Below are positions 44,236 through 54,930 of a stretch of 64,000 bases of DNA, in pieces. A model generated the notes under the pieces. That model did no database searches. It was not told where the DNA came from and saw only the letters and a list, made by a program, of their open reading frames with translations. Both the position numbers and the translations under genes were made by a program. Positions within the stretch are counted from its first letter, which is position 1. The number at the start of each line of letters is the position of its first letter. The DNA comes from Saccopteryx bilineata (Eukaryota; Chordata; Mammalia; Chiroptera; Emballonuridae): contig NC_089495.1 in assembly GCF_036850765.1 (NCBI RefSeq), forward strand, positions 121,047,033-121,111,032, given 5' to 3'.

Positions 44236-44429
44236 CTTTTTTTTTATTTTTTAATTTATTCATTTTAGAGAGGAGAGGGAGAGAGAGAGGAGAGACAGAG
44301 AGAGAAGGGGGAGGACCTGGAAGGATCAACTCTCATATGTGCCTTGACCAGGCAAGCCCAGGGTTTCGAACCGGCAACCTCAGCATTTCCAGGTTGACGC
44401 TTTATCCACTGCGCCACCACAGGTCAGGC
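44236..44429 (-). mobile_element. SINE-B in piggyBac relic
   Basis: Flanked by ggaattactttt and agaattactttt. GA-rich body, end 'gcgccaccacaggtcaggc'. Confidence 0.92.
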
Positions 44430-44719
44430 CCAGAATTACTTTTTAGTGATAATTTTCTGGATTTAGTTGTTTCTCAAACCAATTTATACCACCACCAAAT
44501 GGAACAATTGTACAAAAAATATACTAAAACTGTACCACAGACAAGTTACCAATACCAATTTAACATGTAGCAGATATGCATAAAGTTTCATTTCAATTCA
44601 TTATGTCAAAGTATGCTGAAGTTTATTTAAATTGTCTCACTTTCATAACTCAATTACGAAAAAATAGCTGGTGACATGAGATAACTTCTGCGTAAACTTG
44701 CTGGTCAACAATGTGTCAA

Positions 44720-45383
44720 CTGTGCCTAGTAAAGGACAATGTCACACATAATAGATGCTCAATAAAGTTTCAATGTGATATTTGTGTTTTTCTAAGTCAT
44801 CACCCCTCTCTACTGACAATAGATTTGTTTAATAATGACCATCTTCAGAATGTCTCTAATGGAAGGAAGGAGAGTATTCTTTCATTTGCTTTCTGATTAT
44901 CCTTTTTATATAAGAACAGGCTTATTGATTTGTGAGGGTTTTTCCCCCCATTACCAGAGTCACTTGGTTTTTAATCTTCCTTCTTGTCTGCTTATGTAGG
45001 TAATTTCTAACACATTCTGGAAGCCAGCTTTATCTTTTCCCTGATCTGTTTCTAGAATTATTAGAAAGTAAGACCTGTAAAGGACATCTGAGATAATTTA
45101 GGTTTAATTCATAGTTTTACAGGCGCGAGGAGATTGCCTGAGGTTATACAGCAAGGCAGTGGGTTGACTTGGCATTAGAACTAAGAGGACCAAACCTAGC
45201 AGCAGTTCATAGTAGGCAGAGACTTCATCTTTTTTCCCCTCATTTCATATTTATGAATGTTTATCAATTCTTAAATTCTTTGTAATTCATGACCATATTT
45301 TATACTCTTTTAGTACCTTCCATAAAGAGAATAATTAGAAGGTATTGCTTTATTTGAGAACTAATGTAAAATTATATTTCTAC
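44720..45383. other. Resumed L2 end, then single-copy DNA
   Basis: 44720-44790 carries 'atagatgctcaataaagttt', the L2/MIR-type tail interrupted by the piggyBac. 45060-45190 is an old MIR-type relic. No gene is seen. Confidence 0.5.
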
Positions 45384-45633
45384 CTGCCTTATGGAAAGAG
45401 ACACCTGGAGAGCAAATCTTGATGACTTCTGCAATGAGTCTATCAAAGGAATTGGGACCAGGACAGATGAGATGAAGAGGATTAGCAGAAGCTGCAGATG
45501 GTGGCTTAGCACTTTGGACCCAGTCCATCAGTTGCTGCTGTCCAAGCCAGTGTGAAATCTCCATCTGGGCCTCCTCTGAGTGCAAGAATGTGATGTCATG
45601 GACGTAGACACAGGATGTGAAAACTGGGTTTTG
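45384..45633 (-). CDS. Possible internal coding exon, unknown gene
   Basis: On the minus strand an open frame of 123 codons runs 45732-45361. Inside it, CTCTCAG lies just before 45633 (acceptor-like) and GGCAG|GTAGAA ends the segment at 45384 (donor-like), enclosing 250 bp, 83 codons plus one base. The peptide is varied rather than repeat-like ('VYVHDITFLHSEEAQMEIS', 'HWLGQQQLMDWVQSAK', 'HLICPGPNSFDRLIAEV'), and no interspersed repeat is visible over it. I do not recognise the protein. It could be a real exon, a pseudogene fragment, or chance. The pyrimidine tract before the acceptor is weak. Confidence 0.4.
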
Positions 45634-45830
45634 CTGAGAGTAATTGTCATGTTGGGTAGACTTAGATGTGTTAGAGACAAGATACAAGGAACTGAAGATT
45701 TGGTTTAGGTAAGTCCTAATATTTGACTTCACTTTTCATTTATCTAGTAAAATCCAGACTATTATTAGCACCTTGGCTCCTGTTTTCATAGTGTTTTGAT
45801 TTGTTGTTGTTGTTTTTTTTTAATAAAAAA

Positions 45831-46110
45831 GCCTGACCAGGCGGTGGCACAGTGGATAGAGCATTGACTGGGGATGCTGAGGACCCAGGTTCAAAACCCC
45901 GAGGTTGCTGGCTAGAATGTGGGATCATAGACATGACCCCATGGTCGCTGGCTTGAACAAGGGGTCACTCGGTCTGCTGAAGGCCCGCAGTCAAGGCACA
46001 TATGAGAAAGCAATCAATGAACAACTAGGTGCTGCAACAAAGAATTGATGCTGCTTATCTCTCGCCATATCTGCCCCCCTTGCTAAAAATAAAATAAATA
46101 AAGCAAAAAG
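45831..46110 (+). mobile_element. SINE-C
   Basis: Sense head 'gcctgaccaggcggtggcac', 'gcagtcaaggcacatatgag', A-rich tail 'aaaataaaataaataaagca'. Confidence 0.93.
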
Positions 46111-46159
46111 TAAACGTCAAGTTTTAAAGCTGTACTTTTTCTCTCAAAAAAAAGTTGTT

Positions 46160-46998
46160 CTTTCCCATCTTGCAAGATGATGGGTAAAGAAGCTGAGAAG
46201 CCAGACACTCAGGAGAAGAAACCTGAAGCCAGGAAAGCTATGCTGGCTACAGAGCTCAGAAGTATCACCTCAAGGCCCAGACAGCTGAGAATGGGAAGCC
46301 CCCTGCAGCCGGGAACCCTGCCTGGTCAGAGGAATTGGCAGGTCCTCCTAGTTGGCTGTGTATTCCCGAAAGGCCACATATAAGAGGAATTATTCAGCAG
46401 CTAAAGCAAGGATTGAAATGAAAAAGTTTTTGCTGCTGTCACAAAACCAGTTGGTGATGACAAAAATGATGGTACGCAAATGGTTAACCTTCACAAAATG
46501 TCGCATCTTGTCCTGCTGGGGATGTGTCCCAAGAGGTGTCAAGCCAGGCCAGGGACCTTTCAGTCTGCATGGGATGGCCTTGCGGGCAGCAGCACTCCCA
46601 GGCCTTTCCAGTCAGCCTCACCGGGTGCTGCGGAGCACGGGGTGGGTGGTTCCTGGAGCAGCTGGGCAGTGGCTTGCTACTCGTGACTGGACATCTCTGC
46701 CTTCATCAAGCTCCTCTGCGTAGAGTAAACCAGTAATGTGTCAGGGCCACTTCGACCAAACCCATCAGTGATGTGAAAATCCTCAAATACCTCGCTGACG
46801 CTAACTTCCAGAAGTGACTGCACAGGTCCAGGTACCCTGGGTGAGGTAGGAGCTTCAGCACAGAAAGAGAAATACGAAATTACAGAGCAGCGCGAGGTTT
46901 ATCAGAATGCCACGGATTCGCAGATTCTGCCACACATCGGGGCATTTCTTCAACTCCAGGGCTGCTCCACTCTCTGTGCTGTCACAAATAGGATAAAC
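46160..46998 (+). pseudogene. RPL6: RPL6 processed pseudogene
   Basis: RPL6 encodes ribosomal protein eL6 of the large subunit. The copy has no introns. It starts with a 5' UTR ending 'tttcccatcttgcaag', then ATG and 'EKPDTQEKKPEARK' close to the eL6 N-terminus. Then come 'VYSRKATYKRNYSAAKARIE' (frame changed near 46350), 'LEQLGSGLLLVTGHL' with 'PLRRVNQ' (near 46655-46736), '[20 protein letters not shown]' (near 46870) and a worn C-terminus ending about 46985. Frameshifts and substitutions remove function. No poly(A) tail remains. Parts around 46560-46640 are rearranged or diverged. Confidence 0.9.
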
Positions 46999-47054
46999 TA
47001 ACAGTACTAACCTTTGTAACTAATCTTTGTATCTGTGTGTATGTGACTCTCCTT

Positions 47055-47200
47055 ATTTTAAAGTTTTTCCTTTGATTTGAGAGAGAGAAACATCAACTCA
47101 TCCAACTTAGTTGTGCACTCGAATGTGTCCTGACTGGTGATCAATTCCAGGACCTCAGTGCTCCAGGATGCTTTATCCACTGAACCACCCAGCCAGGGCA
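47055..47200 (-). mobile_element. VES-like SINE
   Basis: 'tttgagagagagaaacatca', 'gtcctgactggtgatcaatt', end 'gaaccacccagccagggc'. Confidence 0.83.
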
Positions 47201-47263
47201 CATGACTCATTAGGATAAAGTTAATACTGAGTTTTTGTGCTCAAAGTTATGTACCAGTTTGGG

Positions 47264-48008
47264 GGATTTTTTTGTATTTTTCTGAAGTGAGAAGAAGGGA
47301 GGGAGAGAGCCAGACTCGCTTTGTGCATGTGCCCAACCAGGATCTACCTGGCATGCCCACCAGGGGGCGATGCTCTGCCCATCTGGGGCGTCACTCTGCT
47401 GCAACCAGAGCCATTCTAACACCTAAGGTAGAGGCCATGGAGCCATCCTCAGTGCCCTGGGCCAACTTTGCTCCAGTGGAGCCTTGGCTGTGGGAGGGGA
47501 AGAGAGATAAAAAGGAGAAGGAGCCCTGGCTGGTTGGCTCAGTGGTAGAGCGTCGGCCTGGCATGCAGGAGTCCCGGGTTTGATTCCTGGCCAGGGCACA
47601 CAGGAGAAGCGCCCATCTGCTTCTCCACCCCTCCCCCTCTCCTTCCTCTCTGTCTCTCTCTTCCCCTCCTGCAGCCAAGGCTCCATTGGAGCAAAGTTGG
47701 CCCAGGCGCTGAGGATGGCTCTGTGGCCTCTGCCTCAGGTGCTAGAGTGGCTCTGGTTGTAACAGAGTGACGCCTCAGATGGGCAGAGTATTGCCCCCTG
47801 GTGGGCATGCCGGGTGGATCCCGGTCCGGCGCATGTGGGAGTCTGACTGCCTCCCCATTTCCAACTTAAGAAAAATACAAAAAATAAAAAGGAGAGCGAG
47901 AAGGGTGGAGAAGCAGATGGGCGCTTCTCCTGTATGTTGAGGCTGAGAATCGAACCCGGTACTTCCATATACCGGGCCAATATGACCACTGAGCCAATCG
48001 GCCAGGGC
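47264..48008 (-). mobile_element. SINE-A split by a sense SINE-A
   Basis: Left part 47264-47520 with a perfect box at 47357-47369. Right part 47884-48008 ends 'gagccaatcggccagggcc'. The target duplication of the inner copy, ataaaaaggaga, is seen at 47507 and 47884. Confidence 0.93.
47523..47883 (+). mobile_element. SINE-A, sense, nested in an antisense SINE-A
   Basis: Complete, from 'ccctggctggttggctcagt' to 'agaaaaatacaaaaaataaa'. Box in reverse at 47792-47804 (TGCCCCCTGGTGG). The A box TGGCTCAGTGG is intact and the B box is nearly so (GGTTTGATTCC). Confidence 0.95.
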
Positions 48009-48024
48009 CAGTTTTTTGGGGTTT

Positions 48025-48302
48025 TTTTGGAGACAGAGGACAAATAGGGATAGACAGACAGGAAGGGAGAGAGATAAGAAGCATCAGTTCTTCGTTGCAG
48101 CACTTGAGCTGTTCATTGATTGCTTTCTCATATGTGCCTTGACCAGGGGACTACAGCAGACCGCAAGTGACCCCTTGCTCAAGCCAGCAGTGCTCAAGCT
48201 GGTGAGCCTTGCTCAAACCAGATGAGCCCATGCTCAAGCCAGTGAGCTTAGGGTCCCGGTCCTACGCTCTATCCACTGGTCTGTACCACCACCTGGTCAG
48301 GC
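48025..48302 (-). mobile_element. SINE-C
   Basis: Target duplication cagtt(t/c)tggggtt on both sides. 'atagacagacaggaagggag', end 'ccaccacctggtcaggc'. Confidence 0.9.
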
Positions 48303-48392
48303 ACAGTTCTGGGGTTCTTATCTATTTTCTATAACTAGAAATAATTGCAGAAAGATAATTACAGAAGGTAACAGGAATTGTCATCATCAAAT

Positions 48393-48629
48393 CTTTTTTC
48401 TTCTTAAAGTGAGAGGCAAGGAGGCAGAGACAGACTCCCACATGCACCCTGACTGGGATCCACCCAGCAAGCTCCCTACCAAACGATGCTCTGCCTATCT
48501 GGGACCACTGCTCCATTGCTTGGCAACCGAGCTATAAATATTTTAGCACCTGAGGTGAGGCCATGGAGCCATCCTCAGTGCCCGGGGCCAACTTGCTTGA
48601 ACCATTCAAGCCATGGCTGCAGGAAAGGA

Positions 48630-48662
<33 letters not shown>

Positions 48663-48788
48663 AAAGAGGGAGGGGAAAGGGGTGGAGAAGCAGATGGCCG
48701 CCTCTCCTGTATGCCCTGACCAGAACTTGAACCCAGGATATCCACACACCAGGCCAACGCTCTACCACTGAGTCAACCAGCCAGGGCC
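48393..48788 (-). mobile_element. Old SINE-A with a GA microsatellite
   Basis: 'aaagtgagaggcaaggaggc', 'ttttagcacctgaggtgagg', (GA)n at about 48634-48662, end 'tcaaccagccagggcc'. Flanks atcaaatct and atcaagtct. Confidence 0.88.
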
Positions 48789-51462
48789 TTATCAAGTCTT
48801 AATAATATGTGATTAAGTCCAATTAATGTTGTCATTCTAGTATTTTCATACAGCTGCACTTCATTTTGTCTCTAGCTTTCCTTCCATGTTTTTAAATTCC
48901 CTGTCCTACCTCCCGTACTCTTCAGCTCCTTTTGTTTTTTCTGTGAGTGTGCCTAAAGCAGGCCTGGATTTGTCATCGCTGTCCTGCTTAGAGCTAAGGA
49001 AGCCTTGGCTTCAGTTCAGAGTCCTGTACTACTTGCTAATTTTCACGTTGAGGGAGCGATAGGAGGAGTATTTTCACTCCCCTCTACCTTCAACAGAAGT
49101 GACAGACAGAAGGGTATTGCTTTGGGATCTGAGAAGGTGCAGTACCCTGTCTAAAGGCTCTGCTGAAGGAGGCTTCTGAGGTTGGGGACACTGGCTGGGA
49201 TTCCCTCTCTATGGCTGTAGAAGATCTCTGAAGTGATTCAAGAAGCCTGTGTGTGATTTGAGTCTCCATTAGTGATGCGCTGTGCTCTTCCATGGGGATG
49301 GAGTGGGCTTCCTCAGGGAAGCAGAGGGTGGGACTTTGCCACCTTTCTGGTAGACATCTAGAGCCACCCCTTGCTTGTGGCAGTATGGTATAACAGTCTG
49401 TGCATCCACAGTCTGTGTTGTGAGGAGGATGTTCCTCCTTTGCAGATATGCCACAGTATGACTTTCGATTAGTCATTGTGACAGTTTTCTTCAGAAAATG
49501 GCCTGACTCTCTGTCTTAAGCAGAGTGTGTCAGATCAAAAACTCCACACCCTCTTAGGGCACACAAAACTTTCTTTGACTTTGTTGGAAATAATATTTTT
49601 TGCAGAGCCTGTAGTTTGTTGTGTGTAGTTTAAGGGATATCTGTGATGATTGTGTGCCCCTCCTGTAACAAAGAGGAATCAGAAAAGATTCCTTTTGTTG
49701 AAAAGATTCCAAAAGAGTGCTCCCCACTCTTGTGGGGAGCAAATTTATATAGTTCTGACCTTGGAAGCTAGAGTGTGAAGGAAAACAGGGATAATTTGTG
49801 TGCTCACAGCAGTGGAGGGTGTGTGACTTATTTAGTCCTCTGCAAGATTTGTTTCCAGGCAAATACAATTCCAGATCTAGAGTCACTTCTGAGGCGATAG
49901 TACCTAGTATTAGATTGTTGCTTATGCTTGTGCTTCAGCATTTCCTTCACATATAGGTCTGTCTTGGCTATGATTGCCCTATTTAAACATGCTCACTATT
50001 TCTCAGTGGCTTAGCTTGCTTACCGCTTTAGCACTGTGCAGATCTGTGGATTTAGGCAGCAGGAAAAGCAAAATGTTTTGTATCATAGGACCATTTTTAT
50101 TTCAGGACCTGAAGTCGACCTGAAGTCAGTCCTCTTTGTCATTTGGTATTCAGTCTGACATTTTGGACAGATGATGCTCTAAGTTAGATATGTGGTTTAA
50201 AGCTAGTCTCAACTTCGTGTGCATTTGGAAGATGGCGTCTAGAATCACCCTAGGTCTCCAGGAAGACAGTTTCTTGACGAAGACAAAGTTTTGAAGTGTA
50301 TTGCAAGCACTTTGTTACTGATTATGAATAACTTTAGTTTGCAAATGATGTAACTAAAAAATCAATTTGAGCAGATGCAAAGTTATTCTTGTACTGTTTT
50401 ATCTCATACTGTATTTTCACATGTTCTTTAGTATGGGAGAAAAATTGATGGGGTGAGGAGTTGGAATGGATTTTAACTGGTACAGGCCAGAGTCTGTATG
50501 TAATTTACTCTTACCCTTTCCTAGTGAGAGGCCTGTTGGGGCGTGCATGCATGCATATTTAAGGCATCTATTTGCAACCAGTGATTAATTCCTGAGGTGC
50601 GAGTTATAAAGTAAGAATTTACCTGTACAGAATATGAAAATATTTTTTTATTAAATTGTCTCTTAATGGAGGGAGGGTAGAAATTGTGTAAGGTGGGGAC
50701 TTCATTTACTTGGAAGCCATTTGTATCAGTGCCTACAGTGCCCAGCAGTGTGTGCCTGTGTTTTTGAATAAATGAATAAATAAATGAGAATTATTTTATT
50801 TTCACTGTTGAACCTTACCCATTAACAGACATTTGGCTTTTAGACCAAGCTACTTTAGTATTTTCTTTCCTTCTCCGTTCAGTGTTCTGCCCTTTGGCAT
50901 AGTTATTTTTGTGCACGGTGCTGCTGATTATGGGAACATTAGATGAACTGCTTTCTGCTGTGTACTTCAAATTAACAGTTTTACAACTTACAGTTATACA
51001 GATGTGAATTGGGACAGGACTAACATTTTGGGTGTAGAGCACCGACCCATAGTTTTATTTTACATGTTCCTTCAAAAGAAAAACTTATAGACAAACATTT
51101 TCTGAATCATTCCAGGGTAGTCATTTACAGTCCCCAGTTTTACAAAATCTAGATTCTCCCAGTCATTTCATGGTGTTGGGAAACTTAAGGCACTCCAGGT
51201 AAAATTTTAATTCACCTGAAATAATTCCATGCCCTTGCTTTAAACAAGGCAAAAACAGATATGTGACCATTCAGAATTTCAGTATAGGTCATCTGCATTG
51301 CCTAGTATTAATTTTTATATGTAAAGTTAAAATTTACTTTTAATAGGAAAAGAAATTTGTATTTTACTTCAAATTTATTAGATTACCTTCATGTTTACAG
51401 ACCATTAGCATACAGCATAGCTTCTACATTTACATACCTCTATTTATATTTGTGGGTATTTC
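48789..51462. other. Long single-copy stretch, no gene assigned
   Basis: About 2.7 kb without young repeats. An open minus-strand frame of 128 codons at 49476-49090 is rich in Ser, His and Cys but unrecognised. 50690-50790 has an L2-type tail ('gtgcccagcagtgtgtgcct' then AAATGAATAAATAAAT). Otherwise nothing is supported. Confidence 0.5.
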
Positions 51463-51596
51463 ATTTTTTACTGATTTTTAGAGAGAGAGAAAGACAGAAA
51501 CATCGATTTGTTGCTGTATATGCCCTGACCAGGGATTGAACCAGCGACCTCTGTGCTTGGGCTGACACGCTAATCAAATGAGCTATCTGGCCAGGG
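51463..51596 (-). mobile_element. VES-like SINE
   Basis: 'tttttagagagagagaaaga', 'tgccctgaccagggattgaa', end 'gagctatctggccagggct'. Target-like gggtattt on both sides. Confidence 0.9.
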
Positions 51597-51610
51597 CTGG
51601 GTATTTATTT

Positions 51611-51738
51611 TATTATTACTATTATTTTTTAAGTGAGAGAAGGGGAGATGGACTCCCACATGCTCCCTGACCAGGACTCACCCACCACCCCGCCTCTGGG
51701 GCTGATACTCAAATCAATTGTTCTATCCTCAGCTCCTT
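51611..51738 (-). mobile_element. Truncated old SINE-A
   Basis: 'aagtgagagaaggggagatg' and 'ctccctgaccaggactcacc' are old SINE-A. It stops after 'tctatcctcagctcc', so the tRNA-like head is missing. Confidence 0.75.
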
Positions 51739-52017
51739 TCTTCTTATACATGCTCTGAATAATAAAATCGGTAAAGGCAGTATAGTATGTTAAGAATTTT
51801 AGGCTCTAAATCTAGGCTGCCTCCAATGTGTGCTTTGCTTTTTTTAAAAAAATAGTAGTGGGTATCAAATGTGCAAGTTTATGATCATTTCCATCTGATA
51901 TTTCCTAAAAGTGTCAGTGTTAACCTTTTTAGTCTTTTGGTATGTATGTCACTTTGACATTGTTTTCAGATGTGTTCTCACACGACAGGAATATTCTTAC
52001 CTTTAAGAATTTTAAAT

Positions 52018-52205
52018 GGTCTGACCTGTGGCAGTGCAGTGGATAAAGCTTCAACCTGGAATGCTGAGATCACTGGTTTGAAACCCTGGGCTTGCTTGGT
52101 CAAGGCACATAAGAGAAGCAGCTACTATGATTGATGCTTCCCGCTCCTCCTCCCTTTCTCTTTTTCTCTCTCCTCTCTAAAGATCAATAAAATCTTCTTT
52201 AAAAA
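52018..52205 (+). mobile_element. SINE-B
   Basis: Sense head 'ggtctgacctgtggcagtgc', 'gaaaccctgggcttgcttgg', CT-rich body and A-rich tail. Confidence 0.92.
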
Positions 52206-52289
52206 TAATGAAAAAAAAATTTTAATAGTCTTATTACATACCTGGCAGTTTATTTTACTTTCTAATTAATTGTTGAAGAAGAGAGCTAT

Positions 52290-52757
52290 TTTTTTTTTCC
52301 TTGATGTTTGCTTTGTTGATTTTAGAGCAGGGGTCAGGAAACTTTTTGGCTGAGAGAGCCATGACCACCACATATTTTAAAATGTAACTCCGTGAGAGCC
52401 ATACTATGACCCATGTACGTTAGGCATTATCCAATAAAAATTTGGTGTTGTCCTGGGGGACAGCTGTGATTGGCTCCAGCCACCCACAACCGTGAACATG
52501 AGCAGTAGGAAATGAATGGATTGTAATACATGAGGATGTTTTATATTTTTAACATTTTTTTAAATTAAAGATTTGTCTGCGAGCCAGATGCAGCCATCAA
52601 AAGAGCCACATCTGGCTCGTGAGCCACAGGTTTCCGATCCCTGTTTTAGAGAGAGAGCAACATTGGACTCTTTTACTGTTTGTGCCTTGACCGTGGATCA
52701 AACTGGCAACTGCTGCACGTTGGGATGATGCTCCAACCAACTGAACCATCTGGCTGG
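52290..52757 (-). mobile_element. VES-like SINE split by a hAT MITE
   Basis: Left part 52290-52327 (poly-T, 'tttgttgattttagag'). Right part 52644-52757 ('agagagagcaacattggact', 'aaccaactgaaccatctggc'). Confidence 0.85.
52328..52643. mobile_element. hAT-type MITE, complete
   Basis: Ends CAGGGGTCAGGAAAC and 'gtttccgatccctg' pair as inverted repeats with two differences. The 8-bp target duplication ttttagag is exact (52320-52327, 52644-52651). Inner words 'agagagccatgac' and 'aagagccacatctggctcg'. 316 bp, no transposase. Confidence 0.95.
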
Positions 52758-53506
52758 GACAAGACTTAATTTTTAATGGGATTTATTACATTCATTAGAC
52801 AAGTTTCTATTGTATGCATTTCAGTGTGAATAGCATTTGGAAAAATTACAATATATAGGCCTAATGTTAACTGAAGGTCGTTAGTTTCAATTCCAGCAAC
52901 AGGAATCCCTATTTTGGGGTGTGGTGAAGAAGGAAACGACTCTGCAGACAGCTCAATTGTGATGCAGCCCAAGTGTGAAAACATCATGGCTGTTAGGAGA
53001 CCCAGGAGCAGGCCCTTCCTCAGCTAGACTGCTAAGAGGATTTGGTAGAAAGGCAGACCTGAGTCTTCTGTAAAATGGAATAGTGACCTCTCAGAGGGAG
53101 CTGACTTAACAGAAGACCCTGCCCCTGGTCTTGATTGGTCTTTCCTCATGCAAATGAAGACTCCAGATCCTCTCAGTTTGATTGGTCCAAAAGGCACTGT
53201 CCTGATTTATTAGAAGGGAGCTATTCTAACTGGTAGGAGAAAAGTGATTGGGGTGGAGGAAGATACAGCTTCACACCTCTGATTGAATGAGAAATGTCTC
53301 AGTCCTACTGGTTGAAAAAAGATTCCAGGAACTCTTTAATAAGGGCTGGTTCAGATGGCAGGAGCACAGTGCTGGCTTCTCCCAAAGTAGTTTGCATAAG
53401 AGGTCCCTGTGCAGAAATGGGGCCTTCTAGTAGGTATCTTCTACTTCTCAAGGTCCACACTAGCAACAACCAATGACTGGCATTATGTTTCCTTTGAGGA
53501 TCACTT
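52758..53506. other. Single-copy DNA with a promoter-like cluster of short motifs
   Basis: 53130-53255 holds an octamer ATGCAAAT (53148-53155) and three inverted CCAAT cores (GATTGG near 53133, 53180 and 53246). No ORF or transcript can be inferred. It could be a solo LTR remnant. Confidence 0.35.
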
Positions 53507-53765
53507 TTTTTTTTTTTTACAGAGACAAGAGGGTCAGACAGAGGGACCAAAAGGGGCAGACAGGAAGGGAGAGAAATGAGAAGCATCAGTTCTTTGTTGT
53601 GGCACCTTAGTTGTTTGTTGATTGATTGCTCATGTGCCTTGACTAGGGGAGAGGGCTCCAGCTGAGCCAGTGACCCCTTGCTCAGGCCAGCAACCTCAGG
53701 GTTCTAACCTGGGTCCTCAGCATCACAGGCCATGCTCTATCCATTGCACCACTGCCTGGTCAGAC
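53507..53765 (-). mobile_element. SINE-C
   Basis: Poly-T, 'ggggcagacaggaagggaga', end 'gcaccactgcctggtcaga'. Confidence 0.9.
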
Positions 53766-54059
53766 TGTACTTCTTAAGATAGTCAATGATTATTTTTAGT
53801 TCTATGGAAGGAAAAATATTGTAGCAGCTTCAGTTGTAGTTAGTGAAAACAATATTGTGGATTTATTTACTGCTCAAGTTTTGCAAAAAGTAAGGGAAAA
53901 AATGTCAGGATGTGAAGTGTTATTTACTATAGTCTGTGCTTAGGATAAGAGGTAAAAATTGTGGCTCTTTGGAATTTCCTTGGAGGCAGAACTTCTGGGT
54001 AGTGGAGATTCTATATATTGCAAAGTGTACCACTATTTACCACTTGAGGGGCTAACCTT
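53766..54059. other. Single-copy DNA, nothing recognised
   Basis: About 290 bp without a feature. Confidence 0.5.
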
Positions 54060-54752
54060 TTCCCATTTTGAGAAGCAGTCTTGATGGAATGTATTGTACT
54101 TCCTGGTCTGTTTATTTTTTAAATAGACTTGAAACATCTGCATACAAAAAAAAGCACACGAATTTTAAGTATACTGTTGAGTTTCAGCCACCATGTGCAC
54201 CTGTGTAGCCACTACCCCAGACAAAATACAGATCATCTTCATTCCCCTGAAACTTTTCTCATGCCCTTTCAAGTCATATGTGCCCCCATCCCAACACACC
54301 TACTCTGCCCTGTGCAGTTGCTGATCTGATTTCTGTCGTTAAGGCTTATATTTGAATGTCTTTGAAAATAAATAGAATCACACAGTCTGTGTCCTTTCAT
54401 GTCCTCAGCCTCACATGGTGTGTAGCATCTACTTTTATACAGTCCTAGTAACTGTGCACCCTGTGCTTCTGCACTGCGGCACACTGGTGAATTTTATCTG
54501 TTGATCTGTATCGTCTCTGCCCCTAACTTTATTAGCCCCACACGTAGGTTTGGGGCTGGCTTCTTGTGCTAGCTTTTTACAAGGTTGTTTCTGGTTGTTC
54601 ACTTCATGTCGGACAACTAACTGCTGGGATACTGCTATGTTTCTTGCCATTTTATCTGCATTGCTATTTTAACTGGTCAGACGACCTGGTGTGCTATCCG
54701 ATAAACGCACATAATCTGTGCATACATTTATTTGGCAAAATAACAAACACAG
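54060..54752 (-). mobile_element. Antisense L1 3' UTR relic, left flank of a SINE-B
   Basis: 54130-54440 shows 'aagtatactgttgagtttca', 'agatcatcttcattcccctg' and 'aaataaatagaatcacacag'. From about 54450 to 54752 the origin is unclear. Confidence 0.6.
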
Positions 54753-54919
54753 GGCCTGACCTGTGGTGGCACAGTGGATAAAGCGTCAACCTGGAAATGC
54801 TGAGGTTGCCAGTTCGAAACCCTGGGCTTGCCTGGTCAAGGCACATATGGGAGTTGATGCTTCCAGCTCCTCCCCCCCGTCCCCCCCCCAAAATAAAAAT
54901 TAAATAAAAATTAAAAAAA
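54753..54919 (+). mobile_element. SINE-B
   Basis: Exact target duplication aacaaacacag (54742-54752, about 54920-54930). Head 'ggcctgacctgtggtggcac'. Short, with little CT body. Confidence 0.95.
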
Positions 54920-54930
54920 CAAACAAACAC

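Larger units (their letters stand above)
43330..44568 (+). pseudogene. piggyBac transposase N-terminal remnant
   Basis: piggyBac transposases cut and paste at TTAA with a DDD catalytic core. An ATG at 43330 opens an acidic N-terminus ('DREGEGEELFNELYADTL'). A one-base loss near 43440 shifts the frame, which then goes on with 'DNNESDIRPSKQQKRN' and 'SDFEEEWIENITPTLEDY'. The family block follows: 'SGVTADLSEPQSIREVTEF', then after the SINEs 'FSDNFLDLVVSQTNLY', then a stop at 44568. That block ends before the catalytic aspartates, which are absent, as is the C-terminal Cys-rich domain. The remnant cannot be active. Confidence 0.88.
42700..44715 (+). mobile_element. piggyBac transposon relic with four SINEs inside
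   Basis: Perfect 14-bp inverted ends CACATTGTTGACCA (42700-42713) and TGGTCAACAATGTG (44702-44715). TTAA lies before the left end (42696-42699) and TCAA after the right (44716-44719), as for a TTAA-specific piggyBac with one mutated target base. Subterminal words also pair: 'catgaggtaact' near the left end, 'catgagataact' near the right. Without SINEs it is about 1.05 kb, so most of the transposase is gone. Confidence 0.92.

Noticed and set aside
46160..46998. Functional retrocopy of RPL6
   Set aside because: Frameshifts, internal rearrangement and loss of the C-terminus leave no frame longer than about 120 codons.
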